Assembly: GCF_014647055.1 (NCBI RefSeq)
Contig: NZ_BMOL01000028.1
Location: 1-24,203 of the forward strand
Origin: Deinococcus aerolatus
GTDB lineage: Bacteria; Deinococcota; Deinococci; Deinococcales; Deinococcaceae
Direction: 5' to 3'
Length of the DNA: 24,203 bases
The notes below the pieces were generated by a model, which ran no database searches, had not been told where the DNA came from, and saw only the letters and a program-made list of their open reading frames with translations. The translations under genes and the position numbers were made by a program. This document shows, piece after piece, positions 1-8,190 of this stretch (positions are counted from its first letter, which is position 1; every line of letters starts with the position of its first letter).

Positions 1-50
1 AGTTCGCCGCCCGCTATCATTCCGCTTAGAAGTGCTTGACCACTGGTCCT

Positions 51-68
51 GAGTTATGGGTTCACTCC
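51..68. repeat. Isolated copy of an ISL3-type IS terminus
   Basis: Eighteen bases here are identical to the outermost right end of the complete ISL3-family element at 2303-4072 and lie in the same orientation. The inner part of the terminal repeat of that element is not present: the bases at 1-50 differ. This is therefore either the end of a related but distinct IS whose body lies left of the window, or a scar left by rearrangement. The match is seen directly; the interpretation is inference. Confidence 0.6.
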
Positions 69-126
69 AACTATTCTGTCATTTGCTCTAACGGCATGAC
101 GAGCGTGAGCAGGTGCTGGACAGTAC

Positions 127-430
127 TCATGTACTTCCTGAGTTGCCAGTGATGTAGGCCAGGAAAGCGCGGATGGCCTCGCTGTAGACCCGCAGCGTGT
201 TGGGGCTGACCCGTACCCCGGCAGCCCAGTGGGTGGTTAGGCAGGCCTCGGTCAAATCCCAGAGCGCGTGGCCACTGCCCTTCCAAGAACTCGCGTATGC
301 GCCGGGCGCGCAGGTTGCCGCAGTGCAGTCGCACCAGCCACGGCGGCGGCGCGTCCAGGGCCAAAAGGATGTGCGCTGCCGTACTGCTGCCCGCCCTGAT
401 GGGGGTTGTGGCAAGTTGCCGGGGGAGGGT
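127..430 (-). pseudogene. Tyrosine recombinase (integrase) N-terminal remnant, frameshifted
   Basis: The minus strand encodes a segment ending with SPNTLRVYSEAIRAFLAYI, which resembles the SAM-like core-binding domain at the N-terminus of XerC/D-type phage integrases. Upstream residues (LVRLHCGNLRARRIREFLEG) are in a different frame, and the frame change falls near 280-290 around the FLEG/SGHALWDL junction, so at least one frameshift separates them. The reading frame then stops at 127-129 and no catalytic domain (R...HxxR...Y) follows before the IS terminus at 51-68. This is a dead fragment of roughly 95 codons. Family assignment is from motif resemblance only. Confidence 0.6.
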
Positions 431-452
431 GACCCGGTGCTGAGCGTCTCGT

Positions 453-2048
453 TCAGACCACGGGCGCGGCCAAGACCCAGCGGTCACGCCCCTGGGTCTT
501 GGCCTGGTACAGCGCCTGATCAGCGGCCAAGAGCACGCTGTCGAGGTCAGGGCCGTGCTGTGGAAAACTGGCGACCCCCAGCGAGATGGACACGCGCAGG
601 AGATGCGCCCCATGCGTCACCTGCTGCGCCCCAATCTCCGTGCGCCACTGTTCTGCCCGGCGGACGGCAGCAGCGCTGTCCAGACCAGGCAACACAACGA
701 TGAACTCCTCTCCGCCGTAGCGACAGATCGTCTCGCCGGGCTGCCGCGAGGCCTGGAGACACGCGGCCACCTGGCGCAGGACCGCGTCACCTCCAGCATG
801 ACCGGCCAGGTCATTGACGGCTTTGAAGTGGTCGAGGTCGAACAGCACGACGCTGAACGGGCTGTCCTGGGCACTCAGCAGGGCTTCTTGCAGGTACCGG
901 CGGTTGTACAGGCCAGTCAGCGGGTCACGAATGCTCTGCTCGCGCAGTGCGTGCTGCAAGTGCTCAATTTCGGCCATCCGCAGCTGAAGCTGCTCGTGGG
1001 CGAGCCGCAGTTCGGCCTCGGCCTCGCGTTGAGCCGTGACGTCTCGCCAGACCACAATATGCCCCTGAACCTGTCTCCGGGCGTCCCGCAGGGGGGTGAC
1101 CCGCACCTCCAGATGCTGTTCGCCCAGCGTCAGTTCAGCCGACGCGGCCTCGCGGCCTCCGGTCAGGGCGCCCAGGGACGCCGCGGCCACACCCCACTGC
1201 TCAAACACCCGTTCGGCTGGGTGGCCGAGTGGGGTCGGCAGCGCTGGGTCGGCGAGTTGCCTGGCCACCGGGTTGAGATCCACCAGTCGCCCCGCCCGGT
1301 CGAGGACGACCACGCCCTCCCCCATCTGCTCGATCACTTGATGCCTTGCGATCGGCACGAGATCGAACAGCTGGAATCCCAGCAGGCCCCACAGGAATAC
1401 CAGGGCGGTGATCAGAAACAGCATGGGGGTCAGGTCCAGTTCGGGAAAGGGGCTCAAGCCCAGGACGCTGACCAGGTTCACGATCCAGGGCAGCCCCAGG
1501 CCCGCCAGGAGGATCCCAGCCTGACGGCGGTACGGGTCCGTTGCGCTCCGGAAGAACAGCGCCAGCCGCAGCGCACTGAGCAGCATCAAGCCGTAACCGT
1601 GCACCACCACCACCGTGAACCCGGGACCGCCCTGAAGCCTGGTATGGGCTTCCAGCGTTCCCAGCTGCCCGAACAGGACCCCGCCTGGATCGCCGGCCAG
1701 CAGCAGGCCCCAGGTCGCGACGGGGACGGCGAGCAGGGTGACCCAGGCTCCCGCGTGCATGGGCCGGTTCGGTTGGGTAAAGGCGCGGGTGAACAGCCAC
1801 ACGCACACCGGCGCACTCACCACGCCGAAGAACGTGGCGTCCAGCCAGAACTGTTGCAGTCGGGGCGAAGGGCTGTCCCAGTGCAGTGCGTAGGTCAGGC
1901 TCCATTGCGCGAGGGCCAGCAGCAGGAAGGCGAGGGGACCAGCGCCCGGCGCACCTCGGCGTCGCCAGACGAAGTGGGCGATACCCAGGGCCGCGAGCCC
2001 GGTGACGTACAACCACGCGGCGTATCCGGTGGCCAGGGCCTCGGTCAT
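453..2048 (-). CDS. Membrane-anchored PAS-GGDEF diguanylate cyclase
   Basis: Predicted to make the second messenger cyclic di-GMP from two GTP at the cytoplasmic face of the membrane. About residues 1-225 hold a run of hydrophobic helices resembling the N-terminal 7TM sensor region of some histidine kinases and cyclases. A PAS-like domain follows (about 239-341, with GEGVVVLDRAGRLVDLNP and a closing VVWRDVTAQREAE), then a coiled-coil linker, then a GGDEF domain (about 373-529) with RDPLTGLYNRRY, FDLDHFKAVND and the active signature RYGGEEF (443-449). The usual RxxD inhibitory site five residues before the signature reads QPGE, so product inhibition there is unlikely. The ATG at 2048 is chosen because the first membrane helix begins just after it. 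No convincing ribosome site precedes it, so the start is uncertain and the frame is open to 2225. It stands alone, flanked by mobile-element debris. Confidence 0.85.
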   Translation of the reverse strand: MTEALATGYAAWLYVTGLAALGIAHFVWRRRGAPGAGPLAFLLLALAQWSLTYALHWDSPSPRLQQFWLDATFFGVVSAPVCVWLFTRAFTQPNRPMHAGAWVTLLAVPVATWGLLLAGDPGGVLFGQLGTLEAHTRLQGGPGFTVVVVHGYGLMLLSALRLALFFRSATDPYRRQAGILLAGLGLPWIVNLVSVLGLSPFPELDLTPMLFLITALVFLWGLLGFQLFDLVPIARHQVIEQMGEGVVVLDRAGRLVDLNPVARQLADPALPTPLGHPAERVFEQWGVAAASLGALTGGREAASAELTLGEQHLEVRVTPLRDARRQVQGHIVVWRDVTAQREAEAELRLAHEQLQLRMAEIEHLQHALREQSIRDPLTGLYNRRYLQEALLSAQDSPFSVVLFDLDHFKAVNDLAGHAGGDAVLRQVAACLQASRQPGETICRYGGEEFIVVLPGLDSAAAVRRAEQWRTEIGAQQVTHGAHLLRVSISLGVASFPQHGPDLDSVLLAADQALYQAKTQGRDRWVLAAPVV

Positions 2049-2302
2049 CGGCTGCGCGGGGGCTGGACCGCCCCCGGCCCTACGCCCACTCCAGCCCAGC
2101 GAAAGGAGAGAGAGATGATCATTTTGTCTTAATGTACAGCGCCTGGTCTTGCAGAATTCTGCGCTCTGCCGTGGACCGCTGCGGCTGGTGATGGCAGGGT
2201 GGCCTTCAAGGGCCTTGAGCGACACGGCACGCTTTTTTCGTCGGCTGGAACGTTAATTTCTCTCCCCGTTTCGACTCAGGACCGAGGAACGGGGGGAGGG
2301 CT
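2049..2302. other. Non-coding spacer between the cyclase gene and the IS
   Basis: No gene is visible. A GC-rich inverted repeat (GGGGGC and GCCCCC around 6 bases) lies at roughly 2055-2076 in the presumed leader of the cyclase gene. No convincing -35/-10 pair was found. Confidence 0.4.
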
Positions 2303-2344
2303 GTGGAGTGAACCCATAACTCCGGTTCACCGTCACTTTTGATG
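2303..2344 (+). repeat. Left terminal inverted repeat of the ISL3 element
   Basis: Starts GTGGAGTGAACCCATAACTC and ends CACTTTTGATG. It is the reverse complement of 4031-4072 except for one base (T against C at the 25th position). It overlaps the region just upstream of the transposase start. Confidence 0.9.
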
Positions 2345-2375
2345 ATTGTCTGAGGAACCTGGCCTCCAATGTGGT

Positions 2376-4022
2376 ATGGAAAACGAAGCACTGTCTGCCC
2401 TCTTCTTGGCACAGATTCCTGGGTTTCGACTGGACGGCGTGCAGGGCGAAGAAAGAGTCGCCGTTGTGGCCACCAGCATCCAGCCGACTTCAGCTTGCAA
2501 GGAGTGTGGCACTTGCAGTGCTCGAATTCACAGCCGCTATCGGCGTCATTTGAGTGATCTCCCCGCCTGTGGGGCTGCCGTCAGCCTGGAATTATCCGTT
2601 CGCCGTTTCATGTGTGAGGAGCTGTCGTGCCGTCAGCAGATCTTTTGCGAGAGATTTGCCGTTGGGCTGTCCCCTTACGTTCGTCGGAGTGGGCGGGCGA
2701 TTGCAACCATTCAGCATGTCTCGGTCGTGCTCGGTGGCAATGCGGGTGCCGCACTGCTCACCCGGATGCAATGCGTGGTCAGTGCGTCCACCGTGCTGCG
2801 TGCAGCACGGCTGCTCCCGCCAGTGGTGCGGCCCGTCCCTGAGGTCATTGGTGTCGATGATTTCGCGTTCCGGCGTGGCCACGTGTATGGCACGGTCATC
2901 GTCAATCTCGAAACACGGACGCCAATCGACCTGCTGCCAGACCGGAGTGCGGGCACGCTGGCCACATGGCTCAAGCAGCACCCACACATCAAAGTCGTCA
3001 GTCGAGACTGTTCCTTGGAATACGAAAAGGGAATCTGCGAGGGTGCACCGACGGCTCAGCAGGTTCTGGATCGTTGGCACGTCCTGAAAAACGGTCGAGA
3101 AGCGCTGGAACGTCAGTTGGGCCGCGACCGCACGGCCATTCTCGAGATCTGCCAGGATCAGGTTCCGGTGCCGCCACCCCCACGCACCCAGAGTGAACAG
3201 CTGCGCCGCACAGAACGTCAGCAGGAGCGTCAGAAGGTGTTTGGTCAGATTCACGACCTTTCCAAAGGGGGCCGCAGTCAACGCGCCATCAGCCGAACGC
3301 TTCATTTGAGCCGAGGACGCATTCGGGGCGTGCTGACAGCCAAAACGCAAGCACCGACCGGGCGTCGGCAGCGCCTCGCCGGGATCTTGGAGCCCTTCTT
3401 GTTTCATCTTCAACACCGCTTTGCAGAAGGTGAACGTAACGCCGGGCAACTCCTGCGGGAGTTGCGCCAGCAAGGATTTCCTGGCTCTCGCAAACGGGTC
3501 GCGCAATGGATGCAAATGCGCCGCACCGTGCCTGCCAAGACCACACCCGGCCCCTATGTGGTGTCAGCAGTAAAAAGCGGGGCGATCCCGCCGTCAGCCC
3601 AGACCGCGATCGGTATGACCGATCGTCCGTGGACGTTCCAGCGATTGATCTGGGTCATGCTCCGTGATCAGACCAAGCTGGGTGCCGACGACCAGCGGGT
3701 GCTCGCGGCCATCAAAGCTCGATCTGAGGTCGTGACCAAGGCTCACGACCTCACCCAGGCCTTCACGCTGTTGATGCGTGAACGAGGGCTCCACGAACTC
3801 GAACCCTGGTTCCAGTCCGCGAAGTCGTCAGGATTGCCAGACTTCGTGACCTTTGCCAGAGGTCTCGAACGCGATGCTGCCGCACTCAAGGCGGCTCTCC
3901 GATTGCCCTGGTCGAACGGCCCGGTTGAGGACATGGTCAATAACATCAAACTGATCAAACGACAGGCGTACGGCCGGTCCTCGTTTCAACTTCTCCGACA
4001 GCGCGTGTTGATGGCTGTGTGA
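2376..4022 (+). CDS. tnpA: ISL3-family DDE transposase
   Basis: Cuts and rejoins the ends of its element. The N-terminus has a zinc-ribbon-like region (CKECGTC near residues 41-47 and later Cys residues in MCEELSC). The catalytic DDE core follows: first Asp in IGVDDFAFRRG, second in VVSRDCS, Glu in SNGPVEDMVNNIKLIKRQAYGR near the C-terminus. An insert between the second Asp and the Glu carries a helix-turn-helix-like stretch (SQRAISRTLHLSRGRIRGVL). About 548 residues with all motifs is a normal family length, so it may be active. The start is uncertain: ATG at 2376 is preferred, but the frame is open from a TTG at 2346, and the nearest ribosome-site-like bases (GAGGA, 2352-2356) are 19 bases before the ATG. 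The stop lies 8 bases before the right inverted repeat. Confidence 0.9.
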   Translation: MENEALSALFLAQIPGFRLDGVQGEERVAVVATSIQPTSACKECGTCSARIHSRYRRHLSDLPACGAAVSLELSVRRFMCEELSCRQQIFCERFAVGLSPYVRRSGRAIATIQHVSVVLGGNAGAALLTRMQCVVSASTVLRAARLLPPVVRPVPEVIGVDDFAFRRGHVYGTVIVNLETRTPIDLLPDRSAGTLATWLKQHPHIKVVSRDCSLEYEKGICEGAPTAQQVLDRWHVLKNGREALERQLGRDRTAILEICQDQVPVPPPPRTQSEQLRRTERQQERQKVFGQIHDLSKGGRSQRAISRTLHLSRGRIRGVLTAKTQAPTGRRQRLAGILEPFLFHLQHRFAEGERNAGQLLRELRQQGFPGSRKRVAQWMQMRRTVPAKTTPGPYVVSAVKSGAIPPSAQTAIGMTDRPWTFQRLIWVMLRDQTKLGADDQRVLAAIKARSEVVTKAHDLTQAFTLLMRERGLHELEPWFQSAKSSGLPDFVTFARGLERDAAALKAALRLPWSNGPVEDMVNNIKLIKRQAYGRSSFQLLRQRVLMAV

Positions 4023-4030
4023 CCAGCCGT

Positions 4031-4072
4031 CATCAAAAGTGACGGTGAGCCGGAGTTATGGGTTCACTCCAC
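4031..4072 (-). repeat. Right terminal inverted repeat of the ISL3 element
   Basis: Mirror of 2303-2344 with one mismatch in 42 positions. Its outermost 18 bases recur at 51-68. Confidence 0.9.
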
Positions 4073-4140
4073 CACGTCGCCCCTCTGCCCCTTCAGCTAC
4101 TGCGCAATAGGTCTTCAGGTCATGCGATTTTTAATCGGAG

Positions 4141-4599
4141 TCCGTATCAGGTACAGAGATCCGCGACCCACAGGGGCAGTTCTCCACTCAGGTCCTGCTG
4201 TGTACAGACCTCCAGCTGAGTCCAGTTCAGATCTTGGAGTCCTTCGTACAGCGCTGGCAACTCGAAGCCACCTTTGAAGAAGTTCGAGCTCACCTGAGTG
4301 TCGAAACACAACGGCAGTGGACCGACCTGGCCATTGCGAGAACAGCCCCAGCAACGCTGGGGTTGTTCTCGCTTGTGACGCTCATGGCTCACGAGCGCTG
4401 GCAGGGCCATAATGTTGGGGTTCGTCGTGCCGCCTGGTATGACAAGACCTTGCCGACCTTTGTTGGTGTGCTCGCTGAACCTCAGCGAGCATTATGGAAG
4501 GTGCCGACTTTTCGCATGTCTGCGTCAGGTCGCGAAATGATTCAAGTCCCACTGGAATTTATTGAGCGCCTCGCAGACGCACTCTGCTACGCCGCCTGA
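4141..4599 (+). pseudogene. C-terminal fragment of an IS4/IS701-like transposase
   Basis: The frame reads IRDPQGQFSTQVLLCTDLQL, then QRWQLEATFEEVRAHLSVETQRQW and a hydrophobic stretch (APATLGLFSLVTLMAHERW). This resembles the last third of DDE transposases of the IS4/IS701 type, where QRWxxExxFxExRxHL carries the catalytic Glu. It is open from 4141 to the stop at 4597-4599, but the first two catalytic Asp regions are missing. An in-frame stop and frame break lie just upstream (around 4108-4135), where RVRIRYRDP-like residues appear in another frame. There is no start codon with a ribosome site. This is a truncated, non-functional remnant. About 100 bases beyond it (4600-4703) may include the old IS end, but no inverted repeat could be recognised. 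Confidence 0.75.
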
Positions 4600-4703
4600 C
4601 ACGCCTCCATGGCTAAAGTCGAGCGGAGAAACCGCAGGAAAGAACGAATAGTCCTGTCGAGGACTTGTGGTGGCTGCGGCCCTCTTCAATCCTCTCTGGC
4701 TTG

Positions 4704-5579
4704 CTACCGCAGCATCTGGCGCATCCGGGGGTCCAGGAGATCACGTAGGCCGTCGCCCACAAGGTTAAAACCCAGAACGGTGATCATGATGGCCAGACCA
4801 GGGAACAGACCCAGCCACGGCGCTTGCAGCAGGAATGAACGGCCTTCTGAGAGCATCAGGCCCCAACTGGACTCGGGCGGCTGGGTGCCAAGCCCGAAAA
4901 AGCTCAGGGCGGATTCGGCCAGCACTGCGAAAGCCAGGCTAAGCGAAGTCTGTACGATGATCGGCCCCAGCGCATTGGGCAGAACGTGACGCACCATCAT
5001 CATGGCGTCGCTCTGTCCCAGGGCGCGGGCGGCGGTCAGGTACTCTTCCTCCCGCACAGTCAAGATGCTGCCGCGCGTGATGCGGGCAAAAATCGGTGTG
5101 TACACGATGGCGATGGCAATCATGGCGTTCTCGACGCCACGTCCCAGAATCGCCATGACAGCGATAGCAAGCAGCAACGCCGGAAAGGCCATCAGGATGT
5201 CCATCAGGCGCATTAACACCTCATCCACCCAGCCCCGGTAAAAACCCGCCAGTGTTCCCAGGCTAATCCCTGCCACGGCAGCCAGACTGACGGCGATCAG
5301 GGCCACGCGCACCGAAATCCAGGCACCCGCCAAAATTCGGGAGAAGACGTCGCGCCCGAAGTTGTCGGTTCCCAGCAGGTGCGCCGAACTGGGCGATTCG
5401 AAGGTGGCGGCAAAGTTCATGGCGTTGGGATCGCTGGGGGGGAACACCTGTCCGGCCAGTGCGGCCAGCAGGACCACAGAGAGCAGTGCCAGCCCCACCA
5501 CCAGGGTTCGGTGAGACAGCATCCGGCTCAGGAATGAACGTCCCCGACGGGCGGTGGCCGGGTTAGCAACACCAGTCAT
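4704..5579 (-). CDS. Oligopeptide/dipeptide ABC transporter permease, DppC/OppC type
   Basis: Second membrane subunit of a peptide-type ABC importer. It has an N-terminal membrane helix (VVGLALLSVVLLAALAGQVF), an extracytoplasmic segment with the family motif HLLGTDNFGRDVFSRILAGAW, and five further helices. The EAA cytoplasmic loop (EEYLTAARALGQSDAMMMVRHVLPNALGPIIV) docks on the ATPase. At 291 residues it has normal length. The ATG at 5579 is chosen over TTG at 5585 because AGGAGG (5586-5591) lies 6 bases upstream of the ATG and directly abuts the TTG. It lies 39 bases downstream of the DppB-like gene and is last in the operon. No ATPase (DppD/DppF) gene follows; IS debris begins about 100 bases downstream. 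Confidence 0.92.
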   Translation of the reverse strand: MTGVANPATARRGRSFLSRMLSHRTLVVGLALLSVVLLAALAGQVFPPSDPNAMNFAATFESPSSAHLLGTDNFGRDVFSRILAGAWISVRVALIAVSLAAVAGISLGTLAGFYRGWVDEVLMRLMDILMAFPALLLAIAVMAILGRGVENAMIAIAIVYTPIFARITRGSILTVREEEYLTAARALGQSDAMMMVRHVLPNALGPIIVQTSLSLAFAVLAESALSFFGLGTQPPESSWGLMLSEGRSFLLQAPWLGLFPGLAIMITVLGFNLVGDGLRDLLDPRMRQMLR

Positions 5580-5618
5580 CAGCAACCTCCTGACGAGCGC
5601 TGACTTAGAAAAAGACTT

Positions 5619-6569
5619 TCAACCATACTGCACTCTGGGATCAAGAATACCGTACAGCAGATCGGTCAGCAGGCTGGAGACTGAATAGATCACGGCAGTG
5701 AGCAGGACTGCCGCTTGCAGAATCGAGTAGTCACGGTTGAGGGTAGACTCCAAGGCCAGGCGGCCCAGACCGGGCCACGCGAAGACAATTTCCACCACCA
5801 CAATTTGGCTGAGCAGGGTGGCAAGTTGCAGGCCCACCACGGTGACGATGGGAATGGCGGCGTTGCGCAGCACATGTTTGCTCATTACCCTTTGTTCCGG
5901 CAGTCCTTTGGCACGGGCAGTGCGAACGTAATCCAGACGGATCACCTCAAGTAACGCGCTGCGGATGAAGCGAATCATCACTGCGCCGCTGACTACGCCT
6001 GCTGTTATGGCGGGCAAGAGTAAATGGCTCAGCCAGCCGCCCACGCCGCCCTGGGCAACGCTCTCGTAGCCGCTGGAGGGCAACCAGCCGAGCCGCTCGG
6101 AGAAGAAATAGATCAGCATGATGCCCAGCCAGAAGTCCGGGATCGACACGCCCAACTGACTGAGAAGTCCCGCTCCCAGATCCCGCTTTCCACCTGGACG
6201 CAGCGCTCCGGCAATGCCCAACGGCAAGGCCACCAGGAGGCCAATCAGAAGTGCAAAGAAGGCCAGGGTCACGGTGGGCAGGATGCGCGGGCCGATGATC
6301 TCAGCGATGGGTCTGGAAGTGATCAGGCTCTGCCCGAAATCTCCCCGCAAGACCCCGGTGAGCCAGTGGTAGAACTGCGTGTACAGCGGCGCGTTCAGAC
6401 CCATGCGCTCACGCAGTTCGGCAATGGCTTCAGGGGTAGCCTGAATGCCCAGGACAACCCGCGCTGGATCACCGGGAATAAACTGCACCAGCAAAAACGT
6501 CAGCATGCTGATGCCCAGCAGCACTAGCACCACGCTGCCTAGGCGGCGGATCAGGTAGGTGACACTCAT
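5619..6569 (-). CDS. Oligopeptide/dipeptide ABC transporter permease, DppB/OppB type
   Basis: First membrane subunit of the importer. It begins with the typical TYLIRRLGSVVLVLLGISMLTF helix, followed by FIPGDPARVVLG and the conserved LGLNxPLYxQFxxWLxxxLxGDFGxS region (here MGLNAPLYTQFYHWLTG...RGDFGQS). The EAA loop is DYVRTARAKGLPEQRVMSKHVLRNAAIPIV, and the C-terminus is LLYGILDPRVQYG. At 316 residues it is full length. ATG at 6569 is preceded by a GGGAGA-like site. It lies 94 bases downstream of the binding-protein gene. That gap contains an interrupted palindrome (GCTGAA and TTCAGC) but no clear terminator. Confidence 0.93.
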   Translation of the reverse strand: MSVTYLIRRLGSVVLVLLGISMLTFLLVQFIPGDPARVVLGIQATPEAIAELRERMGLNAPLYTQFYHWLTGVLRGDFGQSLITSRPIAEIIGPRILPTVTLAFFALLIGLLVALPLGIAGALRPGGKRDLGAGLLSQLGVSIPDFWLGIMLIYFFSERLGWLPSSGYESVAQGGVGGWLSHLLLPAITAGVVSGAVMIRFIRSALLEVIRLDYVRTARAKGLPEQRVMSKHVLRNAAIPIVTVVGLQLATLLSQIVVVEIVFAWPGLGRLALESTLNRDYSILQAAVLLTAVIYSVSSLLTDLLYGILDPRVQYG

Positions 6570-6663
6570 GACGTCTCCCAGAAAAAGGCGCTGGGGCCAA
6601 TGTGATGAGGCTGAACTTCAGCGCTCGCCCCCAACCCCAGCATGCTCATACTCCGCCCTATTC

Positions 6664-8190
6664 CTATTTGCTCAGCCAGGTCTTGGTGAAGTTGATAGCC
6701 TGGTCTGGACGGGCGGCGTAGCCCTTGACGTTCTTGCTGTAAGCATTGACATTGGACGGATTGAACAGGTAGATGTAGGGCGCGTCGTCCACTACGATCT
6801 TGTTGATCTGGGCGTACAGTTTCTTGCGCTCAGCAATGTTGGTAGAAACCCGCGCGGCGTCCATCAGCTTGTCGGCCGCCGGGTTGCTATACCCCGTGAA
6901 GTTGAAGCCCTGGCCCGTGCGCTGCTGGGCATAGAAATACTCGTCTGGGTCCACCATCGCGTTCCAGCTCAGCACGAACATATCGAAATTGCCCTTGCCC
7001 TGCTCGTCAAGCCACTGCGCCCATTCGAGGGTTCGGATATTGACCTTGATGCCCAGTGGCGCGAGTTGCGCCTGTAAAATCTGCGCGATTCGCACCGATT
7101 CGGGATACTGAGTCGTGACCATCACGCTGGTTTCAAATCCCTGACCCACGCCCGCTTTGGCGAGCAGCGCCTTGGCCTGTTCCAGACCTCCGGTGTACGG
7201 GGCGTACTTCTGCGAGAAAGCACTGTTGGACGGAATCGGACTCTGGGTCGTCACGGCCTGACCGAAGACTGCGCCCTGCACGATCTGGTCACGGTTAATA
7301 CCCTGGGAGATGGCCTGACGCACAGCCTTCTGATCAAACGGTTTGCGGTTGAGGTTCAGGCCGATATACCAGTACGAGAAGGCCGGGACCGAGTCGATTA
7401 CCAGTTTGTCGTTCTTCTTAAGCGTGGGAATATCCTGCGGCGGCACGGCCATAACCCAATCCACATCACCGCTTACCAGCGAGGAGCGCCGCACGCCCTC
7501 ATCGGGAACCACGCGGATGTCAATGGCATCCAGGTACGGCAAGCCTTTCTGCCAATACAGCGGATTCTTGCTCAGCTTAACGCCCACACCCGGCTGATAC
7601 GAGGTGATTTTGAAGGGACCAGTGCCGATGGGCGCAGTGGCGACGGTCTTGTTCGCCACCCCCTCCTTGGCAAAAATCCCGGTGGATTTGCTGGTCAGGT
7701 CACCCAGTATATTGGTGCGGGCCTCTTTGAGCTTCAAGACCACCGTAGATTTGTTAGGCGCGGTGATGCTGGTCACGCCCGAGAGATGATAGGCATTGCC
7801 TGAGGCCGTCTTGGGGTCCATCAGGCGTTTGAGGCTATATACCACGTCATCGGCAGTCATGACGCGCCCATTGCTGAATTTCACGCCGGAACGCAGGGTG
7901 AATGTCCAGGTCTTGCCCGCGTCGCTATTCTTCCACGACGTTGCCAGGGCGGGAATCAAGTTGCCCTGGGGATCAATGGCCACCAATGTTTCCAGGACGT
8001 TCTCCAGAACCTGGAAGGAACTGTAGGCGCTGGATGCGTGCGGGTCCAGGCTGGCGGGTTCCTGGGACCACACAGCCTTGAGGGTGCCACCCTTTTGAAC
8101 GGTCTGGGCGTGGGCCAGTGGCGCAGCCACAAGGGCCAGGGAGAGGGCAGTGGTCAGCGTGCGAGACAGGCGTGAGGTGAGCTGTTTCAT
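6664..8190 (-). CDS. Peptide ABC transporter substrate-binding protein (SBP family 5)
   Basis: Periplasmic receptor that delivers peptides or similar solutes to the permeases encoded next to it. Residues 1-28 form a Sec signal peptide (LSLALVAAPLAHA then QTVQKG). There is no lipobox Cys, so the protein is soluble rather than lipid-anchored. Family 5 hallmarks follow: GGTLKAVWSQEPASLDPHAS, the ATSWKNSDAGKTWTFTLRSGVKFSNG signature, VVYSLKRLMDPKT, APIGTGPFKI, and the C-terminal INKIVVDDAPYIYLFNPSNVNAYSKNVKGY. At 508 residues it is full length. Its ATG overlaps the stop of the Lrp-type regulator gene by four bases (ATGA), and its ribosome site GGAGG lies inside the end of the regulator gene, so translation is probably coupled. 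The ligand cannot be read from the sequence. Confidence 0.93.
   Translation of the reverse strand: MKQLTSRLSRTLTTALSLALVAAPLAHAQTVQKGGTLKAVWSQEPASLDPHASSAYSSFQVLENVLETLVAIDPQGNLIPALATSWKNSDAGKTWTFTLRSGVKFSNGRVMTADDVVYSLKRLMDPKTASGNAYHLSGVTSITAPNKSTVVLKLKEARTNILGDLTSKSTGIFAKEGVANKTVATAPIGTGPFKITSYQPGVGVKLSKNPLYWQKGLPYLDAIDIRVVPDEGVRRSSLVSGDVDWVMAVPPQDIPTLKKNDKLVIDSVPAFSYWYIGLNLNRKPFDQKAVRQAISQGINRDQIVQGAVFGQAVTTQSPIPSNSAFSQKYAPYTGGLEQAKALLAKAGVGQGFETSVMVTTQYPESVRIAQILQAQLAPLGIKVNIRTLEWAQWLDEQGKGNFDMFVLSWNAMVDPDEYFYAQQRTGQGFNFTGYSNPAADKLMDAARVSTNIAERKKLYAQINKIVVDDAPYIYLFNPSNVNAYSKNVKGYAARPDQAINFTKTWLSK

Larger units (their letters stand above)
2303..4072 (+). mobile_element. Complete ISL3-family insertion sequence, about 1.77 kb
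   Basis: A single full-length transposase gene is bracketed by nearly perfect terminal inverted repeats (2303-2344 and 4031-4072; 42 positions with one mismatch). Length and organisation fit the ISL3 family. ISL3 elements usually make 8-bp target duplications, but the flanking 8-mers (GGAGGGCT on the left, CACGTCGC on the right) do not match. The copy has therefore taken part in a rearrangement, or inserted without a detectable duplication. An 18-base copy of its outer terminus in the same orientation lies at 51-68. Confidence 0.9.

Noticed and set aside
1..50. C-terminal codons of a transposase (frame reading FAARYHSA then stop) at the window edge
   Set aside because: Only eight codons are visible, too few to support a gene call.
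555..2132. Long plus-strand open frame (525 codons) opposite the diguanylate cyclase gene
   Set aside because: Low-complexity Gln/Arg/Pro-rich translation typical of the antisense of a GC-rich gene; the minus-strand product has clear domains.
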